Shown here one piece after another: positions 20,690-31,407 of a DNA stretch of 64,000 nucleotides. Where the stretch lies: the NCBI GenBank assembly GCA_002470465.1, contig DKMD01000037.1:1-64000 (forward strand). Reading direction: 5' to 3'. This DNA is from Pluralibacter sp. UBA7423 (GTDB lineage: Bacteria; Pseudomonadota; Gammaproteobacteria; Enterobacterales; Enterobacteriaceae). Numbering within the stretch: position 1 is the first letter of the stretch; the number at the start of each line of letters is the position of its first letter. The translations under genes were made by a program, and so were the position numbers. The notes beneath the pieces were generated by a model. It did no database searches, had not been told where the DNA came from, and saw nothing but the letters and a program-made list of their open reading frames with translations.

Positions 20690-22522
20690 CTAATGTTTCA
20701 ATGAGTAGAAGATCTTTTCTGCCAGACCGTGTGAAATGCCGGGTACTTTCGCAATATCTTCCACGCTGGCTTTCTGCAGCCCCTGCAATCCGCCCATATA
20801 TTTCAATAACATCTGGCGACGCTTCGGCCCTACGCCCTCAATGGTCTCAAGCGTACTGGTGCTTTTCACCTTCGCCCGTTTTTTACGGTGTCCTGTGATC
20901 GCATGATCGTGAGATTCATCGCGAATGTGCTGGATCACGTGCAGCGCCGGAGAATCGGACGGCAGGTTGAAACCCTCACCTTCCGGCTCGAAAAACAAGG
21001 TTTCCAGCCCGGCCTTGCGATCGCTGCCTTTCGCCACGCCCAATAGCAGCGGGTGACGTTTGTCCCAGTTGACCTCAAGCTCGGCAAAAACCTGTTTGGC
21101 CTGGCCGAGCTGGCCTTTCCCACCGTCAATCAGGATAACGTCGGGGATTTTGCTTTCTTCGATGTCCTTGCCGTAGCGGCGACGCAGCACCTGGTTCATC
21201 GCCGCGTAGTCATCACCCGGCGTAATGCCGGTAATATTGTAGCGACGGTATTCCGCACGCAGCGGGCCGTTGCTGTCGAATACAACGCAGGAGGCGACGG
21301 TTTGCTCACCCATCGTGTGACTGATGTCGAAACACTCCATACGTTTAACTTCCGGCAGGTTCAGCTGCGTTGCCAGCGCCTGCAAACGCTGAGAAATAGT
21401 CGACTGCTGTGACAGCTTCGTGACCAGCGCGGTTGCGGCATTAGTGCGCGCAAGCTTCAGGTAACGCGCCCTGTCGCCGCGAGGCCTGGTCTGAATATTG
21501 ATGCGACGCCCGGCCAGTTCGGAAAGCGAATCGGCCAGCAGCGTTTTGTCACCCAGATTGAAGTCCAGCAGGATCTCACCCGGGAGCGTGCGTGCCTGGC
21601 TGCCCTGCAAATAGAACTGGCCGACGAAAGTCTCCACCACTTCCACGGCTTCCGTCCCGGCCGGGACTTTCGGGAAATAGCTGCGGCTGCCGAGCACTTT
21701 ACCCTGGCGGATAAACAAGACATGAACGCACGCAAGGCCACCGTTGAAGGCTACGCCGATAACGTCGAGATCGTCGCCTTCATTGGAAACAAATTGTTTT
21801 TCGGTGACGCGGCGCACCGCCTGAATTTGATCGCGAATGCGGGCCGCTTCTTCAAACGCCAGCGACTGGCTGGCTTTTTCCATGCGGGCGACCAGCTGAT
21901 TGACAACCTGCTCATCTTTGCCGGCGAGGAACAGACGCACATACTCCACCTGCCGGGCATACTCTTCTTCACTCACCAGCCCCGCCACGCACGGGCCGAG
22001 GCAGCGACCAATCTGGTACTGAAGGCAAGGTCGCGAGCGGTTACGGTACACGCTGTTTTCACACTGGCGTATAGGAAAAATTTTCTGCAACAGCGCCAGC
22101 GTTTCTCTGACCGCGTAGCCGTTGGGGAACGGACCAAAATACTCGCCTTTGGCGTGCTTTGCCCCACGGTGCATCGCCAGCCGTGGATGGCTGTCACCGC
22201 TCAGGAAGATAAACGGATAGGATTTGTCATCGCGCAGCAGCACGTTGTAGCGCGGCTGATAGAGCTTGATGTAATTGTGCTCCAGCAGCAGCGCTTCCGT
22301 TTCCGTGTGGGTGACGGTCACGTCAATCTGCATAATCTGCGCCACTAAGGCTTCAGTCTTACGCGAGGCAAGGTTGCTGCGGAAATAGCTGGAAAGACGC
22401 TTTTTGAGATCTTTGGCTTTACCGACATAGATGACCGTGCCGCCAGCATCGTACATACGATAGACGCCGGGCTGGCTGGTCACAGTTTTCAGAAAGGCTT
22501 TTGAATCAAATACATCACTCAC
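20690..22522 (-). CDS. uvrC: Excinuclease ABC subunit UvrC
   Basis: UvrC makes both incisions around a DNA lesion after UvrA-UvrB damage recognition. The 610-aa protein has an N-terminal GIY-YIG nuclease domain (VYRMYD...[12 protein letters not shown]), a UVR motif (about residues 205-240), an RNase H-like nuclease domain containing the conserved ECFDISH, and C-terminal helix-hairpin-helix motifs ([15 protein letters not shown]). The start is GTG 22522, which gives the E. coli length and overlaps the uvrY stop by 4 nt (GTGA), so the two are coupled. Confidence 0.98.
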   Translation of the reverse strand: MSDVFDSKAFLKTVTSQPGVYRMYDAGGTVIYVGKAKDLKKRLSSYFRSNLASRKTEALVAQIMQIDVTVTHTETEALLLEHNYIKLYQPRYNVLLRDDKSYPFIFLSGDSHPRLAMHRGAKHAKGEYFGPFPNGYAVRETLALLQKIFPIRQCENSVYRNRSRPCLQYQIGRCLGPCVAGLVSEEEYARQVEYVRLFLAGKDEQVVNQLVARMEKASQSLAFEEAARIRDQIQAVRRVTEKQFVSNEGDDLDVIGVAFNGGLACVHVLFIRQGKVLGSRSYFPKVPAGTEAVEVVETFVGQFYLQGSQARTLPGEILLDFNLGDKTLLADSLSELAGRRINIQTRPRGDRARYLKLARTNAATALVTKLSQQSTISQRLQALATQLNLPEVKRMECFDISHTMGEQTVASCVVFDSNGPLRAEYRRYNITGITPGDDYAAMNQVLRRRYGKDIEESKIPDVILIDGGKGQLGQAKQVFAELEVNWDKRHPLLLGVAKGSDRKAGLETLFFEPEGEGFNLPSDSPALHVIQHIRDESHDHAITGHRKKRAKVKSTSTLETIEGVGPKRRQMLLKYMGGLQGLQKASVEDIAKVPGISHGLAEKIFYSLKH

Positions 22523-23175
22523 TGACTTGCTAACGACTCCGCATTGCACAGGCCATGGCGAATTGCCAGGTGAGTCAGCTCGACGTCACCGTGAATGTTC
22601 AATTTGCTAAACATACGATAGCGGTAGCTGTTCACCGTCTTCGGGCTGAGATTTAACTGTTCGGAGATCTCAGTCACCTTCTGGCCTTTGGTGATCATCA
22701 GCATAATCTGCAATTCACGTTCAGACAAACTGGCGAACGGTGATTCTGTTTTTTCTGGCTCGATCTGGCTCAGGGCCATCTGTTGAGCGATATCGGAAGC
22801 AATATAGCGCTGCCCGGCGAAGACGGAGCGGATGGCATTGACTACCTCCTGTGGTGCAGCACCTTTACTCAGGTAGCCTGCGGCCCCTGCCTGCATCACT
22901 CTGGCGGGCAGCGGATTTTCCGTATGGACGGTTAACATGATGACTCGGGTACCGGTAGTGGCGCGCGCAATTTTGCGTGTGGCTTCCAGCCCGCCAATAC
23001 CTGGCATGTTCATGTCCATAAGCACCACATCGACCGGGTTTGCGCGGCACCATTTGACCGCATCTTCACCACAGCAGACTTCACCGACGACTTTAATACC
23101 CTTTATATCTTCCAGAATGCGTCGTATCCCTGCGCGCACTAGTTCGTGGTCATCAACAAGTAGGATGTTGATCAA
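22519..23175 (-). CDS. uvrY: Response regulator UvrY
   Basis: UvrY is the response regulator of the BarA-UvrY system. It activates csrB and csrC, small RNAs that sequester CsrA and so control carbon storage, biofilm and motility. The 218-aa protein has a receiver domain with D8, D9, phospho-acceptor D54 and the switch lysine in GYLSKG, then a LuxR-type helix-turn-helix ([10 protein letters not shown]...[15 protein letters not shown]). It overlaps uvrC by 4 nt. No partner kinase is in the window, as is usual. Confidence 0.98.
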   Translation of the reverse strand: MINILLVDDHELVRAGIRRILEDIKGIKVVGEVCCGEDAVKWCRANPVDVVLMDMNMPGIGGLEATRKIARATTGTRVIMLTVHTENPLPARVMQAGAAGYLSKGAAPQEVVNAIRSVFAGQRYIASDIAQQMALSQIEPEKTESPFASLSERELQIMLMITKGQKVTEISEQLNLSPKTVNSYRYRMFSKLNIHGDVELTHLAIRHGLCNAESLASQ

Positions 23176-23632
23176 AGGAATAATCTCCAGAATAGGGATA
23201 ACGCAACTCTCTCTAAAATCGCAACCATATTAACGGGTTTTATCTAAACATTGAAAGTCAAAAAATGTGCCATTTAGGTTTTTACTTAGATTTCTGGAAA
23301 TTAAGCTGTACAACAACTGGAAACAACTACAAAACAGTTAGATACAACAACCGCATTTTTAAACGCTTGCCTTCAGAAAATTTCTTAAAAACACGACATT
23401 TTACGCAGATGAAAAATACGATTGCAAAAATGTAACAATAATTAACTGGTCATGAACCCGCGCTAAACAAATAAGCGACGAACGCTTTCTTACCCAGCTT
23501 AATTTAGCCGTAAGCAGCTCTGATCAGAGGACAAAAATCAGACGCTCCCGTTTTTCCTCTCGCCTGTGGTATACTGCGCGACCTTTACTGTTACTCCCCG
23601 CGCAAGCGCGATGAAATCCAACGAGGAAATAG
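23176..23632. promoter_or_regulatory. uvrY / yecF divergent intergenic region
   Basis: A 457-nt AT-rich stretch with no gene that I recognise, between uvrY (minus) and yecF (plus). An extended -10 element (TGGTATACT, 23567-23575) lies about 55 nt before the yecF start and is a good promoter candidate. The uvrY promoter must lie in the left half, but I could not single out its boxes. Confidence 0.6.
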
Positions 23633-23857
23633 ATGAGCACTCCTGATTTTTCCACTGCTGAGAATAATCAACAACTGTCCCAGGAAGTTTCCTGCCTGAA
23701 AGCCCTGCTGACCCTGATGCTGCAGGCGATGGGCCAGGCAGACGCAGGACGCGTGATTATTAAAATGGAAAAGCAAATCACGCAGATGGAAGATGAAGCT
23801 CAGGCGGCCGTATTTTCCAGCACGGTTAAGCAAATTAAACAGGCTTACCGCCAGTAA
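23633..23857 (+). CDS. yecF: YecF family protein (DUF2594)
   Basis: A 74-aa cytoplasmic protein of unknown function, matching YecF in length and core ([20 protein letters not shown], then KQIKQAYRQ). It is mostly helical by composition. It stands between divergent uvrY and convergent sdiA, as in E. coli. Confidence 0.93.
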   Translation: MSTPDFSTAENNQQLSQEVSCLKALLTLMLQAMGQADAGRVIIKMEKQITQMEDEAQAAVFSSTVKQIKQAYRQ

Positions 23858-23863
23858 TGATGA

Positions 23864-23892
23864 AACCGGCTGCCATGTGCAGCCGGTTTTGC
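23864..23892 (+). terminator. yecF terminator
   Basis: A perfect 10-bp stem (AACCGGCTGC / GCAGCCGGTT) with a 5-nt loop and short T tail, 7 nt after the yecF stop codon and before the convergent end of sdiA. Confidence 0.85.
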
Positions 23893-23919
23893 GTCTGGCA
23901 CGCAGAACGTCGGATGCGG

Positions 23920-24642
23920 TCAGATAATGCCTGTCGCTGCCGCATAGCAGGCAATCTGAGTTTTGTTGGGCGCGTTGAATTTCTTTTGCATATTCTTCTG
24001 GTGGAAATTCACCGTATTTTCAGAAATCGACAGGATTATCGATATTTCCGCTGAGGTTTTCCCCTCCGCCGTCCATTTCAGAATCTCCAGCTCCCGCTTG
24101 CTGAATTTCATTTCTGGCGCCATGACCGTCGTATCTTCCAGCCGCAGCAACGTTGCCATACTAAGCTCCATCAGCGTTTGCAGTCGTAACTCGGTTTCAT
24201 CATCCGCGAACGGATTAGCCTGATGACTTTGCCGCGATACGGATAAAAATCCGAGCGCCCGATTCGGCAGCATCAACGACTGTGTGATCCCACGCCTTAA
24301 GCCATGGTCACGCGCAGCATCCCAAAATGCCTGAGTCTCTTTGAATAAGCTTTCACTCCAGGGAAGATGCCCATTCTGGTAATTCTCAGCCTTCAGCACA
24401 GGATCGATGGCGAAATAGTTTTCAGCCTGATAAAGGTCCATCCAGGCCTCAGGATAGGTGGTGTGCAAAGAGAGTTTAGGGCGGGTAAACGGCACCGGAT
24501 GACGCACGCACAACGCGAACCAGTCATATTCCAGCAGGTGCGTTTGCTGTTGCAGAATGGCATAGACCTGGTCATCTGCCGCGGCGGAGTGAAATTGTTG
24601 CGTCAGTCCCTTCCGCCAATGAAAAAAATCGATGTCCCTCAT
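23920..24642 (-). CDS. sdiA: LuxR-type quorum-sensing regulator SdiA
   Basis: SdiA binds acyl-homoserine lactones made by other bacteria. No luxI synthase is in the window, which fits the family's role as a solo receptor. The 240-aa protein has an autoinducer-binding domain (about 1-165; EYDWFALCVRHPVPFTRP) and a LuxR helix-turn-helix (KRELEILKWTAEGKTSAEIS...ENTVNFHQKN). I chose ATG 24642 (MRDIDFFHW), which gives the E. coli length; the 65-residue upstream extension is not conserved. Confidence 0.96.
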   Translation of the reverse strand: MRDIDFFHWRKGLTQQFHSAAADDQVYAILQQQTHLLEYDWFALCVRHPVPFTRPKLSLHTTYPEAWMDLYQAENYFAIDPVLKAENYQNGHLPWSESLFKETQAFWDAARDHGLRRGITQSLMLPNRALGFLSVSRQSHQANPFADDETELRLQTLMELSMATLLRLEDTTVMAPEMKFSKRELEILKWTAEGKTSAEISIILSISENTVNFHQKNMQKKFNAPNKTQIACYAAATGII

Positions 24643-24900
24643 ATCTGACGAGAAAACTCCTGATTGATAATCATTCCTGTGAATACTGCAAACTAACACA
24701 TAAACCCTGTTTATATATCTAAAATATCGTTGAAGGCGTAAATAATCTGATACCCCCTCTTTTCTCGGGGCAAACTGGCGGTGGAATATGTTGTACAAGC
24801 ATGCAGAAATTAAGCACACCTTAAATACAGGCGACAAAAACTTAAGCTAAATTTTCTGATAAAAGAAAACGGCCTGAAATTATCAGGCCGCTATTGAAGA

Positions 24901-25653
24901 TTACTGCATCAGGAATTTTTCAAGGAACTGACGGGTTCGTGGCTGCTGCGGGCTGGCGAACAGCGCTTTGGCTTCGCCCTGCTCCACGATGCGTCCTTGA
25001 TCCATAAAGATGGCCCGATCGGCAACGTCGCGGGCAAAGCTCATCTCATGAGTGACGATAACCATTGTGCGCTTCTCCTTCGCCAGCTGGCGGATAGTAT
25101 TCAGCACCTCACCCACAAGCTCCGGATCCAGTGCGGAAGTCGGCTCATCAAACAGGATAACGTCCGGGCGCATCGCCAGGGCGCGAGCAATCGCCACGCG
25201 CTGCTGCTGCCCGCCGGACAGGCGGCGCGGATAGCTGGTTTCTTTACCCGACAGCCCAACCTTTGCCAGCAGCTCACGCGCGCGGGTTGCCGCTTCGCCT
25301 TTGTTCTCACCTTTAACGATCACTGGCCCTTCAATAATGTTTTCCAGCACCGTACGATGCGGGAACAGATTGAAGTTCTGGAACACAAATCCCACGTGCT
25401 GGCGCAAAGTCCGAATCAGCCCTTTCTGCTGGCTCAGCGGACGCGCAGTGTCGATGGTGATGTCACCCACCCGAATCGTGCCGCTTTCGGGCTGCTCCAG
25501 CAGGTTAATGCTGCGCAGAAGCGTGGTTTTACCCGAGCCGCTCGGCCCGATAATCGCCACCACTTCGCCCTCTTTCACCTCAAGATCGATACCGTGCAGC
25601 ACCGTCTGACCGTGGAATTTTTTTACCAGGTTTTTAACGTCGATAGCACTCAT
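24901..25653 (-). CDS. tcyN: Cystine ABC transporter ATP-binding protein TcyN
   Basis: ATPase of the high-affinity L-cystine importer TcyJLN (formerly YecC). The 250-aa single ABC domain has Walker A GPSGSGKTT at 36-44, signature LSGGQQQRVAIARAL and Walker B VILFDEPTSALD. Its ATG overlaps the tcyL stop by 4 nt. The operon order here is tcyJ, dcyD, tcyL, tcyN, as in E. coli. Confidence 0.97.
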   Translation of the reverse strand: MSAIDVKNLVKKFHGQTVLHGIDLEVKEGEVVAIIGPSGSGKTTLLRSINLLEQPESGTIRVGDITIDTARPLSQQKGLIRTLRQHVGFVFQNFNLFPHRTVLENIIEGPVIVKGENKGEAATRARELLAKVGLSGKETSYPRRLSGGQQQRVAIARALAMRPDVILFDEPTSALDPELVGEVLNTIRQLAKEKRTMVIVTHEMSFARDVADRAIFMDQGRIVEQGEAKALFASPQQPRTRQFLEKFLMQ

Positions 25654-26318
25654 TTCGGATCACGCTCCTGGCGGTTCAGCTGGTTTTCAAAGTAGTTCTG
25701 TAACGCGGAGAGTACCGTCGCCATGACCCAATAAATCAGCGAGGCGGCGAGGTACATGGTGAACACTTCCAGCGTACGCGAGGTGATCAGCTGCGCCTGA
25801 CGGAACAGCTCCGGCACCTGAATAGTGGCCGCAAGTGACGTGTCTTTCACCAGGCTGATAAAGCTGTTCGACAGCGGCGGCAGCGCCACGCGTGCAGCCT
25901 GGGGCAGAATGGCGCGACGCAGGGTTTGCCACGGCGTCATGCCGATACTGGCGGCGGCTTCCCACTGACCTTTATCAATCGACGAGATCGCCGCACGCAG
26001 CGTTTCCGAGGTATAGGCTGCGGTGTTGAGCGACAGACCAATCATTGCCGCCGGAATCGGATCCAGCTCGATGCCAAACTGCGGCAGGCCGTAGTAGATC
26101 ATAAAAAGCTGGGCAATGAGCGGCGTGCCGCGGAAAATCGAGATATAAAACCGCGCCAGCCAGCGTACCGGGGCGATGGGCGACATTCGCATCAGCGCCA
26201 GCACAAAACCCAGCACCAGGCCGAAGAACATCCCGCCGATGCTGAGCTGTAAGGTGAAGACAGCGCCTTTCAGCAGGTAAGGCAGCGAGTCGATAACCAG
26301 TTGGATACTTTCTTGCAT
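25650..26318 (-). CDS. tcyL: Cystine ABC transporter permease TcyL
   Basis: Inner-membrane permease of the cystine importer (formerly YecS), 222 aa. It is a HisM/GlnP-type polar amino acid permease with about five hydrophobic segments and the EAA loop (EAAASIGMTPWQTLRRAILPQA) that docks on the ATPase. It lies 12 nt after dcyD and overlaps tcyN by 4 nt. Confidence 0.97.
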   Translation of the reverse strand: MQESIQLVIDSLPYLLKGAVFTLQLSIGGMFFGLVLGFVLALMRMSPIAPVRWLARFYISIFRGTPLIAQLFMIYYGLPQFGIELDPIPAAMIGLSLNTAAYTSETLRAAISSIDKGQWEAAASIGMTPWQTLRRAILPQAARVALPPLSNSFISLVKDTSLAATIQVPELFRQAQLITSRTLEVFTMYLAASLIYWVMATVLSALQNYFENQLNRQERDPK

Positions 26319-26330
26319 TATGGGTGTCTT

Positions 26331-27509
<1,179 letters not shown>

Positions 27510-27534
27510 TTAGGGAGAGGGAGATTACCGATGT

Positions 27535-28335
27535 TTATTTGGTTACGTCAGCCCCGAACCACTTCTCGGACAGCGCTTTCAGGCTACCGTCTTTCTGCAT
27601 ATCGGCGATAGCACCGTCGATAGCTTTCAGCAGGTCATCGTTGCCTTTACGCAGCGCCACGCCAGATTCCTGACGGGAGAATGCTTCACCGGTGACGGCC
27701 AGCGTGTTGTTGGTTTTCTTCACCAGATCCAGTGCGGCAAGACGGTCAACCAGAATGGCATCAATACGGCCTACGCGCAGATCCTGGTATTTGGTCGGAT
27801 CGTCATCATAGGTACGCACGTCCACACCCTGCACGTTCTGACGCAGCCACTCTTCGTAGTTGGTGCCCAGACCCACGCCGACTTTTTTGCCCTTCAGGTC
27901 CGCGGCGGTTTTAATGGTGCCTTCATTGCCTTTTTTCACCAGCGCCTGAATACCGGACACGGTATAAGGCGTGGAGAAGTCATATTTCTTTTTACGCTCG
28001 TCGGAGATGGTGACCTGGTTAATCACCACATCAATGCGTTTAGAATCCAGCGACGCCAGCATGCCGTCCCATTTGGTCGGCTTGAGGTCTGCTTTTACGC
28101 CCAGATGCTTTGCCAGCTCCTGGGCAAACTCCACTTCGAAGCCGGTCAGCTTGCCGTCATCGCCCTGGAAACTGAACGGCGGATAGGTGCCTTCCAGGCC
28201 CACACGCAGAGAACCACGCTCTTTCACCTGACTCAGCAGATTTTCTGCCGCGAAGGTTTTCACACTTGCCCCGGCGACCAGCGCCACGGCCATCATGCCC
28301 ATCAGAGCCTGACGGCCCAGAAATGCTAGTTTCAT
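27535..28335 (-). CDS. tcyJ: Cystine-binding periplasmic protein TcyJ (FliY)
   Basis: Periplasmic receptor for L-cystine, feeding TcyL-TcyN. The 266-aa precursor has a signal peptide of about 29 residues and an SBP_bac_3 fold (ERGSLRVGLEGTYPPFSFQ; GKKVGVGLGTNYEEWL). The start at 28335 gives exactly the E. coli length; five further in-frame residues upstream are not conserved. The old name fliY reflects its position next to fliZ, not a flagellar function. Confidence 0.97.
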   Translation of the reverse strand: MKLAFLGRQALMGMMAVALVAGASVKTFAAENLLSQVKERGSLRVGLEGTYPPFSFQGDDGKLTGFEVEFAQELAKHLGVKADLKPTKWDGMLASLDSKRIDVVINQVTISDERKKKYDFSTPYTVSGIQALVKKGNEGTIKTAADLKGKKVGVGLGTNYEEWLRQNVQGVDVRTYDDDPTKYQDLRVGRIDAILVDRLAALDLVKKTNNTLAVTGEAFSRQESGVALRKGNDDLLKAIDGAIADMQKDGSLKALSEKWFGADVTK

Positions 28336-28420
28336 TCTTTCCCCCAACATTTGAATTTTTTTGCAGTGTAAGGCGTTTGGGAAAAACAGCTAATACCCGT
28401 CCGCTATAAGCCATTCAAAT

Positions 28421-28969
28421 TTAATATAACTCAGAGGTTGCCTGCATGCCGAACTTCTGCTGATCGCCCACCGGGCGCAGACTTTTGAATTGCGAATACT
28501 TTCGTAGCGCAATGCGGTAGTTGTTGGTACTGGTTTGCGGCAGCCACGGCGCGAGATTTTCGTCCGCTTCACCCGCAAGCAATGCGCGGTCGATTTTCAG
28601 CGCGCTCAGATGATTGCCCAGACGACGCAGGCGCACAACGTATTCACGCACGGTGCCTGGACTCATGTCGGTTTGCTCGAAGAGATACTGCTTAAAGCCG
28701 AGGATATCGAAGAAGTCGCTCTGCTCTTTGCAGTGCAAATCGCCGCAGAAACGGCACAGCGCCACCCACTCGCGGCGCTCCTGTTGCCAGTCGGCTTCGT
28801 CCATCAGCATATCAAGGCGGGAAATAGCGATTTTGTTGACGATTTCGCCCCGACGCACAAGCGTGATGCGGTCGAGCATTTTATGGCAGTGGGCGCAATG
28901 CGTCTGGCTGTGTTTAAAGTCTTTGAGATAGCGGCTTAAAGGCCGTCTTTTTACCTGCTGCACCGTCAT
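28421..28969 (-). CDS. fliZ: FlhDC/RpoS-modulating regulator FliZ
   Basis: FliZ is a DNA-binding regulator that in E. coli antagonises RpoS-type promoters and in Salmonella raises FlhDC activity, favouring motility over curli. The 182-aa protein has paired cysteines (CAHC, then CRFCGDLHC) and a phage-integrase-like core (REYVVRLRRLGNHL; TSTNNYRIALRKY). It follows fliA by 52 nt in the fliAZ operon. Confidence 0.96.
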   Translation of the reverse strand: MTVQQVKRRPLSRYLKDFKHSQTHCAHCHKMLDRITLVRRGEIVNKIAISRLDMLMDEADWQQERREWVALCRFCGDLHCKEQSDFFDILGFKQYLFEQTDMSPGTVREYVVRLRRLGNHLSALKIDRALLAGEADENLAPWLPQTSTNNYRIALRKYSQFKSLRPVGDQQKFGMQATSELY

Positions 28970-29021
28970 GATAACTCCTGGTAGTCAATGCTATGTGCGG
29001 CATTTCTCCAGGCATGACAGC

Positions 29022-29753
29022 TTAGCCGCCCTCCTGGTACCGACCCAGTTTTGTTCGCAAACGCTTAATGGCCTGGCTGTGAAGCTGGCTGACGCGCGAC
29101 TCTCCCACCTCCAGGACGGCACCAATCTCTTTGAGATTGAGCTCTTCCTGGTAATAGAGCGTCAGCACCAGCTGCTCACGTTCCGGCAAGGCTTCAATCG
29201 CCTCCATCACGCGACTACGCAGGTTGCCCTCCATCAGCAGATGGAGCGGGTTCTCCTGCTGGTTCTCTTCAGTCACCAACTCGATACTGTCGCCGTGCTC
29301 TTCCCGCCACTCGTCGTAGGAGAAAAGCTGACTGTTGTTGGTATCGAGCAGCATCTGTCGATACTCCTCAACGGCAATGCCCAGCCGCTGCGCGACCTCC
29401 GTTTCGGTGGCGTTGCGGCCCAGCTCCTGCTCCAGTTGCCCCATCGCCTGCGCCACTTCACGGGCGTTGCGACGAACGCTTCTGGGCACCCAGTCCCGGC
29501 TGCGCAGTTCGTCGAGCATCGCGCCGCGTATGCGTTGTACTGCGTAAGTGGTAAATGCCGTGCCTTGCAGTGCATCGTAACGTTCGACGGCATTCAGTAA
29601 TCCAATGCCGCCCGCCTGAAGCAGATCGTCCAGTTCTACGCTCGCGGGCAGTCGCACCTGAAGGCGCAATGCTTCGTGTCGCACCAGAGGTACATAACGC
29701 TGCCACAGCGAGTGTTTATCCATTACACCTTCAGCGGTATAGAGTGAATTCAC
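29022..29753 (-). CDS. fliA: Flagellar sigma factor FliA (sigma-28)
   Basis: Sigma-28 directs RNA polymerase to class 3 flagellar and chemotaxis promoters; FlgM inhibits it. The 243-aa protein shows region 2 (DDLLQAGGIGLLNAVERYD and the -10-binding FTTYAVQRIRGAMLDELR) and region 4 helix-turn-helix (LNLKEIGAVLEVGESRVSQLHSQA). Sigma-28 promoters upstream of fliC and fliD in this window are its expected targets. Confidence 0.98.
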   Translation of the reverse strand: MNSLYTAEGVMDKHSLWQRYVPLVRHEALRLQVRLPASVELDDLLQAGGIGLLNAVERYDALQGTAFTTYAVQRIRGAMLDELRSRDWVPRSVRRNAREVAQAMGQLEQELGRNATETEVAQRLGIAVEEYRQMLLDTNNSQLFSYDEWREEHGDSIELVTEENQQENPLHLLMEGNLRSRVMEAIEALPEREQLVLTLYYQEELNLKEIGAVLEVGESRVSQLHSQAIKRLRTKLGRYQEGG

Positions 29754-29778
29754 GATAAACAGCCCTGCAATAGTTGAG

Positions 29779-29786
29779 TTATCGGC
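29779..29786 (-). promoter_or_regulatory. Sigma-28 -10 element upstream of fliA
   Basis: On the minus strand this reads GCCGATAA, the exact sigma-28 -10 consensus, 26 nt before the fliA start. The -35 position 15 nt upstream (TCCA) does not match TAAA, so it may act with help or be a weak autoregulatory promoter. Confidence 0.5.
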
Positions 29787-29875
29787 ATGATTATCCGTTT
29801 CTGGAGGGGTTTTAATCGACGGAATAGTGGCTAAAAGGAGGGGTTATTTGGGGAGTTAAGTGAAACTCTAAAACA

Positions 29876-29900
29876 GAAAAACCCCGCCAAGGCGGGGTTT
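29876..29900 (-). terminator. fliC terminator
   Basis: The stem CCCCGCC / GGCGGGG with a 2-nt loop runs into TTTTTCTGTTTT on the minus strand, 17 nt after the fliC stop codon. Confidence 0.92.
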
Positions 29901-29916
29901 GTTAAGCGAATCAGGA

Positions 29917-31137
29917 TTAGCCCTGCAGCAGAGACAGAACCTGCTGTGGAACCTGGTTTGCTTTAGCCAGCACGGAGTTACCGGCCTGCTGAATGATCTG
30001 CGCTTTAGACATGTTGGACACTTCGGTCGCATAGTCGGCGTCCTGAATACGGGACTGCGCTTCAGACAGGTTGGTGGTGGTGTTGTTCAGGTTGGTGACC
30101 GCAGAGTCCAGACGGTTCTGGATAGCACCCAGAGAAGAACGGAATTTGTCTACGGAAGCGATAGCCTGATCCAGTTTGTCCAATGGGTTAGAGGTAGAAC
30201 CTGTGGTCAGGCTGCTCAAACTCATGTTATCAGTATCAATCTTAAATGCAGCAGTACCAGAGGTAGTTGCAGTATCAGCAGACTGCGGATCAATCGCAAC
30301 ATAATAAGACTTCGCCGTACCAGTTGTGCCATCGAATTCGCTTTCGAAGCCATTCGCTTTTAAGTTATTAACTTCTGCCGCACTTCCTGGAGTGATGGTG
30401 ATTTTTGCAAACAAGTTACCGTTATCGTCTTTATAGACGTTGGAACCATCAACAGCAACACTACCAGCATCTACACCAAGGCGAGTCGCCAGGTCGCCGG
30501 CAGTATTTTCATTAACCGTCGCCGCCGTAACATTAGTTGTTGAACCGTAGTAGGATTTAAAATCTTTACCCGCTGTGCCGTCCAGTGCTGTCATCGTGCC
30601 TTTCGGACCATTAACGTTAAAGCTGTCCAGACCCAGAGTATTAGAGTCGATTTTCTTCAAATCAATGTCGATGGTTTCACCGTCGTTTGCGCCAACCTGA
30701 ATAGACATTTTACCGTCTTTAGCCAGTACGTTCACGCCGTTGAACTGGGTCTGACCGGATACGCGGTCAATTTCATCCAGGCGGGATTTGATTTCGTCCT
30801 GGATGGAAGACAGGTCGGAATCGGAGTTAGTACCGGTAGAAGCCTGAACGGTCAGCTCACGGATACGCTGTAAGTTGTTGTTGATTTCAGACAGCGCGCC
30901 TTCAGTAGTCTGCGCAACGGAGATACCGTCGTTGGCGTTCCGCGCAGCCTGAGTCAGGCCCTTGATGTTAGAGGTGAAACGGTTAGCAATCGCCTGGCCC
31001 GCAGCATCGTCTTTGGCGCTGTTGATACGCAGACCGGAAGACAGACGCTCAATGGAAGTCGACAGAGCAGACTGGTTCTTGTTGATGTTGTTCTGAGTGA
31101 TCAGCGAGAGGCTGTTGGTATTAATGACTTGTGCCAT
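29917..31137 (-). CDS. fliC: Flagellin FliC
   Basis: Filament subunit, exported through the flagellar type III apparatus. The 406-aa protein has conserved D0/D1 regions at the N-terminus (MAQVINTNSLSLITQNNINK; LSSGLRINSAKDDAAGQAIA) and C-terminus (ANQVPQQVLSLLQG), with a variable central part at about residues 175-290. The variable part is shorter than in E. coli K-12 (498 aa), so the exposed D2/D3 region is small. There is one copy in the window; no phase-variation switch or methylase gene (fliB) lies beside it. Confidence 0.98.
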   Translation of the reverse strand: MAQVINTNSLSLITQNNINKNQSALSTSIERLSSGLRINSAKDDAAGQAIANRFTSNIKGLTQAARNANDGISVAQTTEGALSEINNNLQRIRELTVQASTGTNSDSDLSSIQDEIKSRLDEIDRVSGQTQFNGVNVLAKDGKMSIQVGANDGETIDIDLKKIDSNTLGLDSFNVNGPKGTMTALDGTAGKDFKSYYGSTTNVTAATVNENTAGDLATRLGVDAGSVAVDGSNVYKDDNGNLFAKITITPGSAAEVNNLKANGFESEFDGTTGTAKSYYVAIDPQSADTATTSGTAAFKIDTDNMSLSSLTTGSTSNPLDKLDQAIASVDKFRSSLGAIQNRLDSAVTNLNNTTTNLSEAQSRIQDADYATEVSNMSKAQIIQQAGNSVLAKANQVPQQVLSLLQG

Positions 31138-31215
31138 GATTTGGTTTCCTGTTGTTCATCAAATCTGTTAGTAGATTTGGGTTTCCACCCGTCGGCTCAA
31201 TCGCCGTCAATGTGG

Positions 31216-31242
31216 TTATCGTCGCCCTCCATCCAACCTTTA
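31216..31242 (-). promoter_or_regulatory. Sigma-28 promoter of fliC
   Basis: On the minus strand the sequence is TAAA-N15-GACGATAA. The -35 and spacing fit sigma-28 exactly, and the -10 differs from GCCGATAA at one position. It lies about 80 nt before the fliC start and faces the fliD promoter. Confidence 0.85.
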
Positions 31243-31337
31243 GATTTTTTTTCACAAACCCCTGAATAATTTTTTAGCCGCCGAAATAGTCCGCCCTCGT
31301 GCCTTTATTCCCGCCATTAAAAAAAGCAAATTAAACG

Positions 31338-31364
31338 TAAACTTTGCGCCAATCCCGCCGATAA
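31338..31364 (+). promoter_or_regulatory. Sigma-28 promoter of fliD
   Basis: TAAA-N15-GCCGATAA is a perfect sigma-28 consensus, 44 nt before the fliD start. The fliDST operon is known to be read by both FlhDC/sigma-70 and FliA. Confidence 0.93.
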
Positions 31365-31407
31365 CCCCGGTATTCATTCTACGTGTCGATAAATTTAAGG
31401 AATAAAT

